The position numbers were made by a program, and so were the translations under genes. From Rhizobacter terrae (lineage in GTDB: Bacteria; Pseudomonadota; Gammaproteobacteria; Burkholderiales; Burkholderiaceae_C), in contig NZ_QUSW01000001.1 in assembly GCF_003852895.1 (NCBI RefSeq), forward strand, positions 992,001-1,056,000: a stretch of DNA of 64,000 nucleotides, read 5' to 3'. The notes beneath the pieces were generated by a model. The model had not been told where the DNA came from. It did no database searches and saw nothing but the letters and a program-made list of their open reading frames with translations. Positions 36,761-45,800 of the stretch are shown piece by piece; positions within the stretch are counted from its first letter, which is position 1, and every line of letters starts with the position of its first letter.

Positions 36761-37447
36761 TCAGGCTGGAGATTCCAGCCCGCTCAGGCGTTTGCGGTCG
36801 ACGGGGGGCAAGGCCTTCAGCAGGTCGGCGACGAATGCGTCATGCTGCGTGAAGGCACGCGGTACTTCAGGATCGATGGACGACACGCGGAACAGCAGGC
36901 CATCGGGCACCTGGCCGGTCAGGCCCAGGCGGACTTCCACCAGGCGGCGTTGCCAGGTGCTTTTCACCGCCTGGTCGCCCATGGTGAACCAATAGGTCAC
37001 CGGCTCGCGGCGGCGCCCCATGTTCGTGTCCAGCCGGCGTGCGTCGATGGGACCGAAGGGCGTGGACAGCAGCGTGTCGACCTTGCTGTTCAGGGTGAAG
37101 CCCTGGGCCGGGTAGCACACCTCCGGCTTGTGGGCCTGCAGGTCACCGCGCTGGTCGTCGCCGTAGGCGATGGACAGCATGATGCGGTAGCCCTGGGAAT
37201 TGACATAGGTGCGCGACAGGATCTGGCTGTAGAGCTTGTCGAGCAGCTCCTTGGTCTGCGGGTTCACGACCTGGGCGGTCTCGGCCGGCAGTTCCTTCCA
37301 GTCGCCGAATTGCCGGGGGACCACGTTTTCCAGCACGTAGCGCGGCTGGCCCGGCCCGGACTTGGACGATGGACGTGCCGCGATGCCGCCGACCGCCGTC
37401 ACTGCCATCAATCCGGTGAGGACGATCGCCCTGCGAACCATGCCCAT
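36761..37447 (-). CDS. epsI: EpsI, exosortase-associated EPS protein (DUF3485)
   Basis: A 228-residue protein with an N-terminal signal/anchor segment (AIVLTGLMAVTAVGGIAA) and the EpsI domain: VPRQFGDWKELP near residue 40, LSIAYGDDQRGDLQAHKPEVCYPAQGF near 95-120 (quoted in part here), and a C-terminal VRLGLTGQVPDG. EpsI normally accompanies exosortases and occurs fused to some of them; role unknown. Unusually, it lies 23 kb from xrtB. ATG 37447 or 37441. Confidence 0.88.
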   Translation of the reverse strand: MGMVRRAIVLTGLMAVTAVGGIAARPSSKSGPGQPRYVLENVVPRQFGDWKELPAETAQVVNPQTKELLDKLYSQILSRTYVNSQGYRIMLSIAYGDDQRGDLQAHKPEVCYPAQGFTLNSKVDTLLSTPFGPIDARRLDTNMGRRREPVTYWFTMGDQAVKSTWQRRLVEVRLGLTGQVPDGLLFRVSSIDPEVPRAFTQHDAFVADLLKALPPVDRKRLSGLESPA

Positions 37448-37523
37448 GTGTTTGTGAACCCCTGCTGAGAGAGGCGATTGTATGTGGCACCCACCCGGCG
37501 GACGCCCCACGGTTTCGGGGGGC

Positions 37524-38531
37524 TCAGCGGCTGGAACTTGTGAGCAAAGTCTCAATCACCCGGGGAAATTCGCTGCGGAAACGGCGGTCGTTGGCGAGGA
37601 ACCACGCCCGCGCCGCCTGCCCCCTGGCCACCCGCTGTGCGGGTGAATCGGCCAGGATGGCGGCCACCGCCGCCTCGACGCCTTGCGCAGACACCTTGTA
37701 GCGGTGGCCGAGCCGAAACGGTTCGGCCGACACCGAAGGCACCAGCACGCCGCGCTGGCCGTCCACGAGTTCGTTCATCGGCGGCGCATCGGTCGTGACC
37801 ACCACCGCTGCGAGCGCCAGGCCTTCCACCAGCGCCTGGCCGTAGCCTTCCACCTCGCTGGGCAGGATGTAGATCGCATGCTCGCGCTGGAGTGCCAGCA
37901 AGGCCTCGTCGGACAGCCGCTCGCTGAAGTAGCGCACGTTGGGCAGCGGCGGCGCGTACAGCGGCGTGCCTTCGTCCAGCACGCGCTGCACCACCGTCAG
38001 CCGCGGCCATTCGGGGTGGCGCGCCCAGGCGTCGATGACGGCCCGCGTGCCCTTGTGTTCGCTGCGGCCGGCCACGTGAAGCGCCTCCAGCCGCCCCGAC
38101 TCGGCGGCCAGCTGCCCGTTCCCGCGGTCTTCCGCGGTGAAGCCGATCCACTGCGTGCGGCAGCCCAGGGCCTGGAAGGCACGCTGCGCGTCCTGCGTCT
38201 TGCACAGCACCACGTCCAGGCCTGGCAGGTGCGCATGCAGGTCCTCGCGGAACCATTCGGGATTGGGAACCAGCACGTTCAGCCTGGCGAACGGATACCA
38301 GCCCGGGTGCATGCGCTCAAGGAACAGGTTGAGGTCGTAGCGCCCCACCAGCCAGCGCAGTGGCGCCAGCCTGCCCAGCCGCATCTTCCATTTGGCGGGC
38401 CGCACGCCCTTGAACCAGCTCACCTCGAAGCCCGCATCCGCCAGCAGCGACTGCAGCAGCCGCGCATCCACGCTCAGCCCGGCGCCGTTGTCCAGGCCAA
38501 TGATGTTGATTCGTAACGGTCTGTCCGACAT
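37524..38531 (-). CDS. Glycosyltransferase family 4
   Basis: A 335-residue GT-B transferase. The N-terminal acceptor half begins RINIIGLDNGAGLSVDARLL; the C-terminal donor half has VAGRSEHKGT near residue 180 and the E-x7-E-like EVEGYGQALVEGLALAAVVV near 255, typical of GT4 retaining enzymes. ATG 38531 matches the domain start; upstream in-frame sequence is in the regulatory gap. Donor and acceptor unknown. Confidence 0.82.
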   Translation of the reverse strand: MSDRPLRINIIGLDNGAGLSVDARLLQSLLADAGFEVSWFKGVRPAKWKMRLGRLAPLRWLVGRYDLNLFLERMHPGWYPFARLNVLVPNPEWFREDLHAHLPGLDVVLCKTQDAQRAFQALGCRTQWIGFTAEDRGNGQLAAESGRLEALHVAGRSEHKGTRAVIDAWARHPEWPRLTVVQRVLDEGTPLYAPPLPNVRYFSERLSDEALLALQREHAIYILPSEVEGYGQALVEGLALAAVVVTTDAPPMNELVDGQRGVLVPSVSAEPFRLGHRYKVSAQGVEAAVAAILADSPAQRVARGQAARAWFLANDRRFRSEFPRVIETLLTSSSR

Positions 38532-39099
38532 GCGGGCAGTAGACCACAGCGGCCCCTGGCAACCTGGCCACGAATGATCGAAACGAACATTCACAAACAC
38601 GCAAGCCGGCACGCGTCGGCTTTGTAACGACGGGCAACTCCGACTCGTCCGAACGCGGCGCAAAGGGAAAAAAACCGGCACCTGGACCTTGGCAAGTCCC
38701 CGGGAAACCCCCTGGTCCGGAAGCTGCGAATGGGTTGGCGTCCCCGGTGGGGGACACGCACAAGTGAAAGCTGAATCGTGATGGGTTCACTGGATCGACA
38801 CCGCACCACTGCGAAGGCAGTCCGCGTTTGCCAGTCCGGCGCCCATCAGGCTTGCAGAAGGTTACAAATCATTGACCCCGCTTACAGGTCGGTGATCAAC
38901 CGCGGCAGCCACCCACCGAAAAAACGTAAGCACCCGGCGACCCACGCTTCAACCCCCAGTTGGACAACGTCAGGAGCACTGTTCGAGCGACTTCCACGCC
39001 CAGCGTCACACCGACCCCAGTCGGTTCCTTCGCTCTCCGTACCGCAAGTGGCTGGCTCGACCGCCATCGCTTGCACCGTTGTGATTGATGGAGCGATTC
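38532..39099. other. 568-bp divergent non-coding regulatory region
   Basis: Separates the minus-strand glycosyltransferase arm from the second Fn3/beta-helix pair. It contains an A-tract (38665-38675), TTGGCAAGTCCCCGG (38689-38703), the inverted repeat at 38740-38755, and AT-richer stretches around 38855-38890. I see no supported gene. Size and content suggest complex regulation of both directions. Confidence 0.6.
38740..38755. promoter_or_regulatory. Perfect inverted repeat GTCCCC-N4-GGGGAC
   Basis: A 6-bp symmetric element with a 4-base spacer, similar in core to the repeats at 28901 and 46522, located between divergent EPS transcription units. Candidate operator. Confidence 0.4.
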
Positions 39100-39624
39100 A
39101 TGAGAACCAATCTGGGCCGCGCTGTTCGTGCCCGCGTCTTGATGTCCCTGTCTGTTTGCTTCGCAGCCGCGCTGACGGCCTGCGGCGGCGGTACCGACGC
39201 TTCCTCCGACACCTCCGCCGCGCAGGCCGAGGACGGCACGGCCAACGCCCAGGCGCTGGCCCAACGCACGATTCCCACTGCGCTGCCCAAGCAGCAGCAA
39301 CCGGGGCAGGCCATCGGCCAGCAGCCGATCACGCAGCAACCCGTCAACCAGCAGCCGGTCGCCACCGGCACCATGACCGTGTCCTGGGCAGCGCCCACCA
39401 CCAGCGCGGACGGCCTGCGCCTGGGCGACCTGACGGGCTACCGCGTCTACTACGGCACCACCAGCGGCAGCTACACCGCGGCGGTCGACGTGCCCAGCGC
39501 CACGACCCTGAGCGCCACGATCAACGGCCTGCCCACCGCCACGTACTTCGTCGTGGTCAAGGCCTACGACTCGTCCAACAACGAAAGCAGCGCTTCCTCC
39601 GAAGCCAGCTTGGCCGTCCGCTGA
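39100..39624 (+). CDS. Lipoprotein with one fibronectin type III domain (copy 2)
   Basis: A 174-residue lipoprotein with lipobox LTAC (Cys near residue 28), a Gln/Pro-rich linker (QQPITQQPVNQQPV) and one Fn3 domain (about 92-174: MTVSWAAPTTSADG, GYRVYYGTTSGSY, YFVVVKAYDSSNN). The Fn3 part is clearly paralogous to the protein at 29064 while the linker is entirely different. ATG 39100 is preferred because GGAG is 6 bases upstream and the N-terminus then aligns with copy 1. Confidence 0.85.
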   Translation: MRTNLGRAVRARVLMSLSVCFAAALTACGGGTDASSDTSAAQAEDGTANAQALAQRTIPTALPKQQQPGQAIGQQPITQQPVNQQPVATGTMTVSWAAPTTSADGLRLGDLTGYRVYYGTTSGSYTAAVDVPSATTLSATINGLPTATYFVVVKAYDSSNNESSASSEASLAVR

Positions 39625-39762
39625 TGAGCACCGCACCGGTCCGCACCATGAGCATTGCGCGGATCGGCGAAATGAGGAATCTGCGTCAGGTTGACGTGAC
39701 GATTTGAGGTTAGATTCCGCAAGGCCCGGGAGGTCGGGTTCAAGCGGGGTCCGATTGGAGCA

Positions 39763-41370
39763 ATGAAGATGAATTCGATTTTGAAAGCCGGTTTGTCCGC
39801 CGCCGCCATCGCGCTGATGAGCGCATCCGCGTCGGCCACGGTCTACTACGTGTCGGACTGCCAAGCTGGCGCAGCGGCCGGCTGCGTGGCTGGCAATGAC
39901 GCCAACAACGGCACCAGCCCCGCCACCCCCTGGAAGACGGTCAGCAAGGCCTCGTCGATGATCGGCAGCCTGCTGGCCGGCGACGAAGTCCGCTTCGCCC
40001 GCGGCGCATCGTTCAGCGCCGCCCGCCTGCAGATCTACAACACCCGCAGCCGCGCCGCGACGCCGCTGGTCTTCGACAGCTACAAGCCCAGCTGGGGCAC
40101 GGGCACGCAAAAGCCCATCCTGATGGCCCCCACCGGCGCTCAGGCCGTGCAGTTCGAGGACTCCGGCAACGCCGACCACGACGAAGGCTACGTGGTGCGC
40201 AACCTGGACCTGCGTGGTTCGGGCTCCAGCATCGGCGTGTTCATCTACAACGATGCCGACTACATCACCCTCGAGAACCTGGACATCAGCGGCTTCGCCA
40301 TCGGTGTGAACTGCTCGGAGTCCAACGCGGCCAATGCCGGCAGCAACGCCCGCAACGACTACATCACGCTGCGCAACTCCAACATCCACGACAACAAGGA
40401 CATCGGCTACCTCGGTGGCTGCGCCAACGTGCTGGTGGAGAACAACCGTTTCGACAACAACGGTTTCGGCGGCGGCACGATGATCAACCGCAACCACAAC
40501 ATCTACATCAGCACCGAGGGCACCAACGTCGTCGTGCGCGGCAACACGCTGACGCGCAGCGCGGTGAGCGGCGGCGTCTGCGGCGGCGTGCCCATCGTGG
40601 CGCACGGCAAGCAAGTGGGCCTGGTGATCGAGAACAACGTCATCGACGAGACCACCGGCGCCGGCCCCGGCTGCTATGGCATCCAGGTGAACCCCGGCTA
40701 CGGCAGCATCGCCGAGTCGTTCACCGGCGCGATCATCCGCGGCAACAAGGTCATCAACCCGGGCACCATCGGCATCGCCGTCGGCTCCTGCCCGAGCTGC
40801 GTGATCGAGAACAACTTCATCGTCAAGGAAACCTCGGGCCTGTTCGTCGGCATCGCCATGCCATCGGAGAACATCGAGGTCGGCGTCGACGCCGCGGACA
40901 CCAACCTGACGGTGCGCAACAACTCGATCTACGTCACCTCGCCGACTTATGGCAGCCAGGGCATCCGCACGGAGACCTACGGCACCGGGCACAAGGTGGT
41001 GTCGAACATGGTGGTCTTCGGCTCCGCAGCCTCGGGCACCTCGTGCTTCAGCACCAAGGGCCTGACGCTGGCCAGCTTCACGGCCTTCGACAACAACCTG
41101 TGCTACTCCACCGGCGGCGTCGCCTACAGCGCCACCTACAGCAAGCTGGCCGATGCACAAGCCGCCGGCTTCGACCGCAACGGCCAGTTCAAGGATCCGC
41201 TGCTGGTGGCGGTGCCCTCGGCGGCCAACGGCTACTCGATGAAGGCAACGGCCACCTCGCCCCTGCTGAATACGGGCAACACGCTGTACAGCGTCATCTC
41301 CGGTACGTCGAACATCGGCGCCTATGACCGCACCCCGCCGTCGCCCCCGCCGACGGTGAGCATCAAGTAA
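39763..41370 (+). CDS. Secreted right-handed parallel beta-helix protein (copy 2)
   Basis: A 535-residue protein with a signal peptide ending SASA, then the same N-terminal cap as copy 1 (YYVSDCQAGAAAGCV) and beta-helix repeats with Asn ladders (LVENNRFDNN, VVRGNTLTRS, IENNVIDET). SGNADHDEGYVVR is identical in the two paralogues. It ends in a Pro-rich tail. Possible roles are lyase, epimerase or EPS-binding scaffold. It is 138 bp after the lipoprotein gene, unlike the overlapping arrangement of copy 1, and has a strong terminator. Confidence 0.82.
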   Translation: MKMNSILKAGLSAAAIALMSASASATVYYVSDCQAGAAAGCVAGNDANNGTSPATPWKTVSKASSMIGSLLAGDEVRFARGASFSAARLQIYNTRSRAATPLVFDSYKPSWGTGTQKPILMAPTGAQAVQFEDSGNADHDEGYVVRNLDLRGSGSSIGVFIYNDADYITLENLDISGFAIGVNCSESNAANAGSNARNDYITLRNSNIHDNKDIGYLGGCANVLVENNRFDNNGFGGGTMINRNHNIYISTEGTNVVVRGNTLTRSAVSGGVCGGVPIVAHGKQVGLVIENNVIDETTGAGPGCYGIQVNPGYGSIAESFTGAIIRGNKVINPGTIGIAVGSCPSCVIENNFIVKETSGLFVGIAMPSENIEVGVDAADTNLTVRNNSIYVTSPTYGSQGIRTETYGTGHKVVSNMVVFGSAASGTSCFSTKGLTLASFTAFDNNLCYSTGGVAYSATYSKLADAQAAGFDRNGQFKDPLLVAVPSAANGYSMKATATSPLLNTGNTLYSVISGTSNIGAYDRTPPSPPPTVSIK

Positions 41371-41390
41371 GTCAGCCCACTTGAAGACAA

Positions 41391-41420
41391 GCGCGGCGCC
41401 TTCGGGCGCCGCGCTTTTTT
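41391..41420 (+). terminator. Rho-independent terminator of the second beta-helix gene
   Basis: GCGCGGCGCC-TTCG-GGCGCCGCGC followed by TTTTTT: a 10-bp stem with a stable UUCG loop. It abuts the stop codon of the convergent phosphopantetheinyl transferase gene. Confidence 0.92.
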
Positions 41421-42082
41421 CATGGCGGCAGCTCGAAGGACGTGAAGGCGTGATCGTCCCTGAGCCTGAAGCTGCCGGCCAGCACCCGACCCAGCGGGGC
41501 TGCCGAAGACAGGTGCTCGTTCAGCCGCAGCCGCATCGTGCCTTCGGCAACGTCGAGTTCGATCACTTCCGCAGCGAAGTGATCGAAGAAGCGCCGCACC
41601 GACGGGTACAGGCACTTGTACAGGCTCTCCTTGGCGGAGAAGCACAAGGTCGCGAACAGGCAGCGCTCGATGCCCAGGCGCCGCCCGAGTTCACGCTCCC
41701 TGGCGATCAGGCAGACGCTCTCCACATCGTCGGCAAGCTTCGGCGACAGCACCCGCTCGATGTCGATGCCCACCGCCCCGACCGCGCTCGCCTTCGCGAC
41801 GGCCACGCCGAGGATCGTGTCCTTGTGGGTGATCGAGCCGACGAAACCGGGCGGCCACACCGGCGAGCGATCGGCTGCCACGCCGACTTCCGTGACGCTG
41901 CTGCCCAGCGCCGACAGCAGCTCGGCAGCACAGCGCCGGCCCGTCTGGAACTGCCGCTGGCGCGCCAGGCGCCGTGACGCAAGGATCTGGGCGTCACCGC
42001 CGCCAGGCTCGTTGGCCGGCACCAGCGGTTCGATGCGCTGCAGGACCGCCGCACCGAGCTTGAACGGCAGGCCTTCGCTCAT
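41420..42082 (-). CDS. 4'-phosphopantetheinyl transferase (EntD/Sfp superfamily)
   Basis: A 220-residue PPTase. Motifs: VGSITHKD near residue 85, VGIDIE near 105 (metal-binding Asp/Glu) and FSAKESLYKCLYP near 150 (WxxKEAxxK equivalent). Such enzymes attach the phosphopantetheine arm of CoA to the Ser of carrier domains. It overlaps the racemase gene by ATGA and is in the same operon as an NRPS carrier protein, which is its obvious substrate. Confidence 0.9.
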   Translation of the reverse strand: MSEGLPFKLGAAVLQRIEPLVPANEPGGGDAQILASRRLARQRQFQTGRRCAAELLSALGSSVTEVGVAADRSPVWPPGFVGSITHKDTILGVAVAKASAVGAVGIDIERVLSPKLADDVESVCLIARERELGRRLGIERCLFATLCFSAKESLYKCLYPSVRRFFDHFAAEVIELDVAEGTMRLRLNEHLSSAAPLGRVLAGSFRLRDDHAFTSFELPP

Positions 42083-42804
42083 CGAACGGCAGTGGCACGC
42101 CGGAAGTGATCGATGGCCGCGAGCGTCAGCGCATCGGTCGAATCCACGTACCGCGCCGGATGCGCCGCGCACTCCCGCTGCAGCCCGATGGGAATCTCGG
42201 TGCAGCCGAGGATGATGACGTCCGCGCCGCGGTCGAACAGGCTGAGTGCCACCTGCTCGAAGGCCGCCTGTGCCTGGTCGATCTCGTTGGCCTTCACGTG
42301 GGCGATGCCCGGCGACACCAGCGTCTCGAATTGCAGGGGCGTCGCCGACAGCACATCGAAGCCGCGGTCGCGCAGCGCCTGTTCGTAGATGCCGGTGCTG
42401 TGGGTGCCCAGCGTGGACATCACGCCCACCACCTGGGCCTTCGGGTTGTGCACACGCACCTGCGACACGCTGGCCTCGGCGATGTGCAGGATGGGCACCG
42501 CTGAGGCCTGCGCCATCTGCGCATACCAGTGGTGCGCGCTGTTGCAGGGAATGCAGATGGCCGACACGCCGGCGCGGTTGAGGAACTCAATGCCCGACAG
42601 CAGCTGCGGCAACGGCGATGGCCCATGGCCGACGATGCTGGCGGTGCGGTCGGGCGTGGTGCAGTCGCCGTACAGCAGCACGGGGATGTGCTCCTGGTCG
42701 CAACGTGCGGTGCAGTTGCGCGCGAGCTTGCTCATGAAGTCCGCCGTCGCGAGCGGCCCCATGCCGCCCAGCACGCCGAGAAACCCGTGCGCAGCCGTGC
42801 TCAT
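42079..42804 (-). CDS. Aspartate/glutamate racemase family protein
   Basis: A 241-residue cofactor-independent racemase of the Asp/Glu superfamily: GVLGGMGPLATADFM at the N-terminus, first catalytic Cys in IPCNSAHHWY (near residue 85) and second in ILGCTEIPIG (near 195). Both cysteines are intact, so it should be active; Asp, Glu or a broader range (YgeA-like) is possible. Lies between, and overlaps by ATGA, the NRPS gene and the PPTase gene, implying it supplies a D-amino acid for the carrier protein. Confidence 0.87.
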   Translation of the reverse strand: MSTAAHGFLGVLGGMGPLATADFMSKLARNCTARCDQEHIPVLLYGDCTTPDRTASIVGHGPSPLPQLLSGIEFLNRAGVSAICIPCNSAHHWYAQMAQASAVPILHIAEASVSQVRVHNPKAQVVGVMSTLGTHSTGIYEQALRDRGFDVLSATPLQFETLVSPGIAHVKANEIDQAQAAFEQVALSLFDRGADVIILGCTEIPIGLQRECAAHPARYVDSTDALTLAAIDHFRRATAVR

Positions 42805-45800
42805 GCGGAAGCGCCCGCCGGTTGTTCCTGCGCCTTGGAAGCGGCACCGCTCACCGAGCCGTAGTACAGCGCGTACAGCTTGGCCATCACCCACCCGAAG
42901 CCGCCGAAGAACATCGCCAGCGGAATGATGAGCGCCGGGCCGCCGGGCATGCCCCAATGCACCAGCAATCCCTTGATGCGAAGCACGAGGTTGTGGCACA
43001 CGAAGATGGGCAGCGACAGCTGGCCCAGCACGCCCAGCAGATTGAAGCCAACCCGTGCCGGCGCAGGCAGGCGCTCATGGGCATTGAGCGCGACCGACAG
43101 CAGCGAGGCCATCAGCAGCACGGTGCCGCCGTAGAAGATCCACTTCCACAAAGGCATGATGGCCGCGTTCTGGATCTGCTCGAAACTGCCGGTGGACTGG
43201 TACAGCAGCCCCAGTCCGAACACCGTGGCCGCCAGGCCCGCGAGGCCCAGGCGCTGCGACAGGTCCGACAGCGCATGCTTGCCTTGCGACCACTCATGCA
43301 GGTAGTAGCCGCCGGCCAGCCCGCACAGGGCGCCCGCCGACATGTTGAAGTAGTTGAACTTGGCCACCACCATCAGTCGCATCAGCTCCACGAAGCCGGT
43401 TCGCTGCTGCTCCAGGAACAGCCACTGGAAGCCCTGGTAGATGAAGTGCGCCGCCACCGCCATCAGGAACACCGTGCGGTACACGTTGGAGCTGCGGGTG
43501 ATGAGCCTGAACCACCACGGCGCCGTGGCCAGCGCGATGGCGTAGTACAGCAGCGCGCTGTAGAAACTCGTGAAGAAGAGCGTCGAGTCCAGCGCGACGC
43601 CGTTGCTCACGAGCATGCCGATGTCGAAGGCCGCACGCACGAACACGCCGCCGATCACCAGCCACATCGCCTGTCGCAAGGTCTTGGTGGCAGCCTGCGG
43701 CTCGCTGGCATAGCGCGGCAGGAAGATGTACCCCAGGCTCAGGCCGAACATCAGTGCAAAGCCCGGCGTGGCCGCGTTGAACAGCGGCATCAACGTGCTG
43801 CCCACGCCATGCCACGCATCCGGCAGCCGGTTGAGCAGCCCTTCGAACCAGTGCCCCGCCACGAGGATGGCCACGAGGACGCCGCGCATCACGTTCACGA
43901 AGAGGTTGGTGCGCACTTTGGGCGGCATGCCCATGTCTTCGACGGGCGCCTTGCCTTCGGCCATCTGCACGATCTGGCGGATGGACCAGCCCTGGAAGAT
44001 GCCCCGTGCATACCCGTCCGGGATGCCAAGCCGCTGCATGCGCACGAGCGCCGTGATGGCGGTGAGCGAATCGCCGCCCAGTTCGACGAAGCTGTCGTTC
44101 ACGCCAACGCGGCCATGGCCCAGCACGCTTTGCCAGATCGCGATGAGCTCGGCCTCGCGGGCATTGCGCGGCGCATCGGCCGCATCCAGCGGTGCAGTTG
44201 CGGGTTCCGGCGACGCAGCCGGCGGCGTCAGCGCCTTGCGGTTCACCTTCCCGTTGGGCAGCAGCGGCAAGGCATCGAGGACGACGAAGGCCGACGGCAC
44301 CATGTTCTCCGGCAGCCGCGCGCGCAGGAAGTCGCGCACCGAGGAAGTCGGCTGGCTGGCGCTGAACACCACATAGGCCACCAGGTACTTGCCCTGCTCG
44401 CCCTCGTGCGCCACGACCGCGGCCTCCTTCACGCCGGGGCAGTGGCCGATGGCCGCCTCGATCTCTCCCGGCTCGACGCGCACGCCGCGGATCTTGACTT
44501 GGTTGTCCATGCGGCCGCGCATGACGATGAGCCCGTCCGCGCGGTAGCAGCCGCTGTCGCCCGTCATGTAGAGCAGGTCACCGGCCTGGTCGCTGAACGG
44601 ATTGGGCACGAAGACCTTGGCCGTCGTCTCCGGCGCGTTCAGGTAGCCCAGCGTGCGGAAGGGCGTGCGGATCGCGATCTCGCCCAGCTCGTGCACACCG
44701 CAGACCTGCTTCGCGCGGTTGAGGATGACGATCTGCGTCTGCGGCTGTGGCCGCCCCACCGGCTGCACGCCCGGCTCGGGCTGCAGCACCGGGTGGAAGC
44801 ACTTGATGAGCGTCGTCTCGGTCGGCCCGTAGAAGTTGGTGACCAGCGCATCCTTCTCGCCGAAGCTCGCGCGGAAACTCTTGATGAGCGAATCGGTCAG
44901 CGGCTCGCCAGCCAGGAACACGCGCCGCAGCGCCGGCAGCTTCAGGCCTTCGGGCGCGTTGTTGATCCAGGCGCGCAGCAGCGAGGGCACCACGTGCAGC
45001 ACGCTGATGCGTTCGGAGGCCATCCACGACAGGATGGCGCCGGGGTCGAGCACGTCGGCCTCTTCGGGGATGCTCAGCGTGGCCCCGCTGGTGAGCGCGA
45101 GGAACATGTCGCGCAGCACCATGTCGAAGGACAGCGTCGTGATCTGCGCCGCACGGTCGCCCGGGCCGATCTCGAAGGTCTTGCGCTGCCAGTCGAGGAA
45201 GTGCGCGAGGCCCTGGTGGCAGCCCACCACGCCCTTGGGCACGCCGGTGCTGCCGGAGGTGAAGAAGATGTAGGCGGGTGCCGAGGGCACGAGGTCGGGC
45301 AATGCCGACTGCGACACGGCACCCGGCGCCGCGCCTTTGACGAGACCGCTGTCCGGATCGATCTCGATCACCTGCAGCCCGTCGCCATCGAGCGCGCTCG
45401 ATGGCCCGATGCGCACCATGAACCGCGCCGAGGCCTGCTGCACCATCACCCGCTGCCGGTCCAGCGGCAGCTTCGGATCGATGGTCAGCAAGGTGGCACC
45501 GCTGCGGAAGGTGCCCAGCACCGAACTGACCGTACCGAAGCTGCGCGGGCCGGTGACCACCACCACGTCCGACGGCGTGACGCCCAGGCCGCACAGCGTG
45601 GCCGCCAGCGCCGAAGAGCTGCGGTCGACCTCCCGGTAGGACCAGGTGCGTCCGGCCTTGCGTATCGCGACGTCATCCGGACGCGATGCCGCCATCGCGG
45701 CGAAGGCCTCGGGCATCAGCGGATAGCGTGGCACCTCGATGGGCTGCGACGGATCGGGCAGCAGGCGGCGGCCCAGGTCGGTCATCAGCGAATACGTGAG

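Noticed and set aside
35204-37468. Plus-strand open frame of 754 codons across GT26, GT2 and epsI
   Set aside because: Runs antisense through three recognisable genes and a terminator; no protein family or ribosome site.
38689-38704. Sigma-54 promoter at TTGGCAAGTCCCCGGG
   Set aside because: The GG at -24 is followed after 10 bases by GG rather than GC, so the -12 element is missing; kept only as a similarity.
38896-41160. Minus-strand open frame of 754 codons opposite the second Fn3/beta-helix pair
   Set aside because: Ala/Val/Asp/Gly-rich antisense product; the plus strand has signal peptides, lipobox and beta-helix repeats.
39763-41370. PEP-CTERM sorting signal on the beta-helix protein as exosortase substrate
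   Set aside because: The C-terminus is a Pro-rich polar tail with no transmembrane helix or Arg-rich end.
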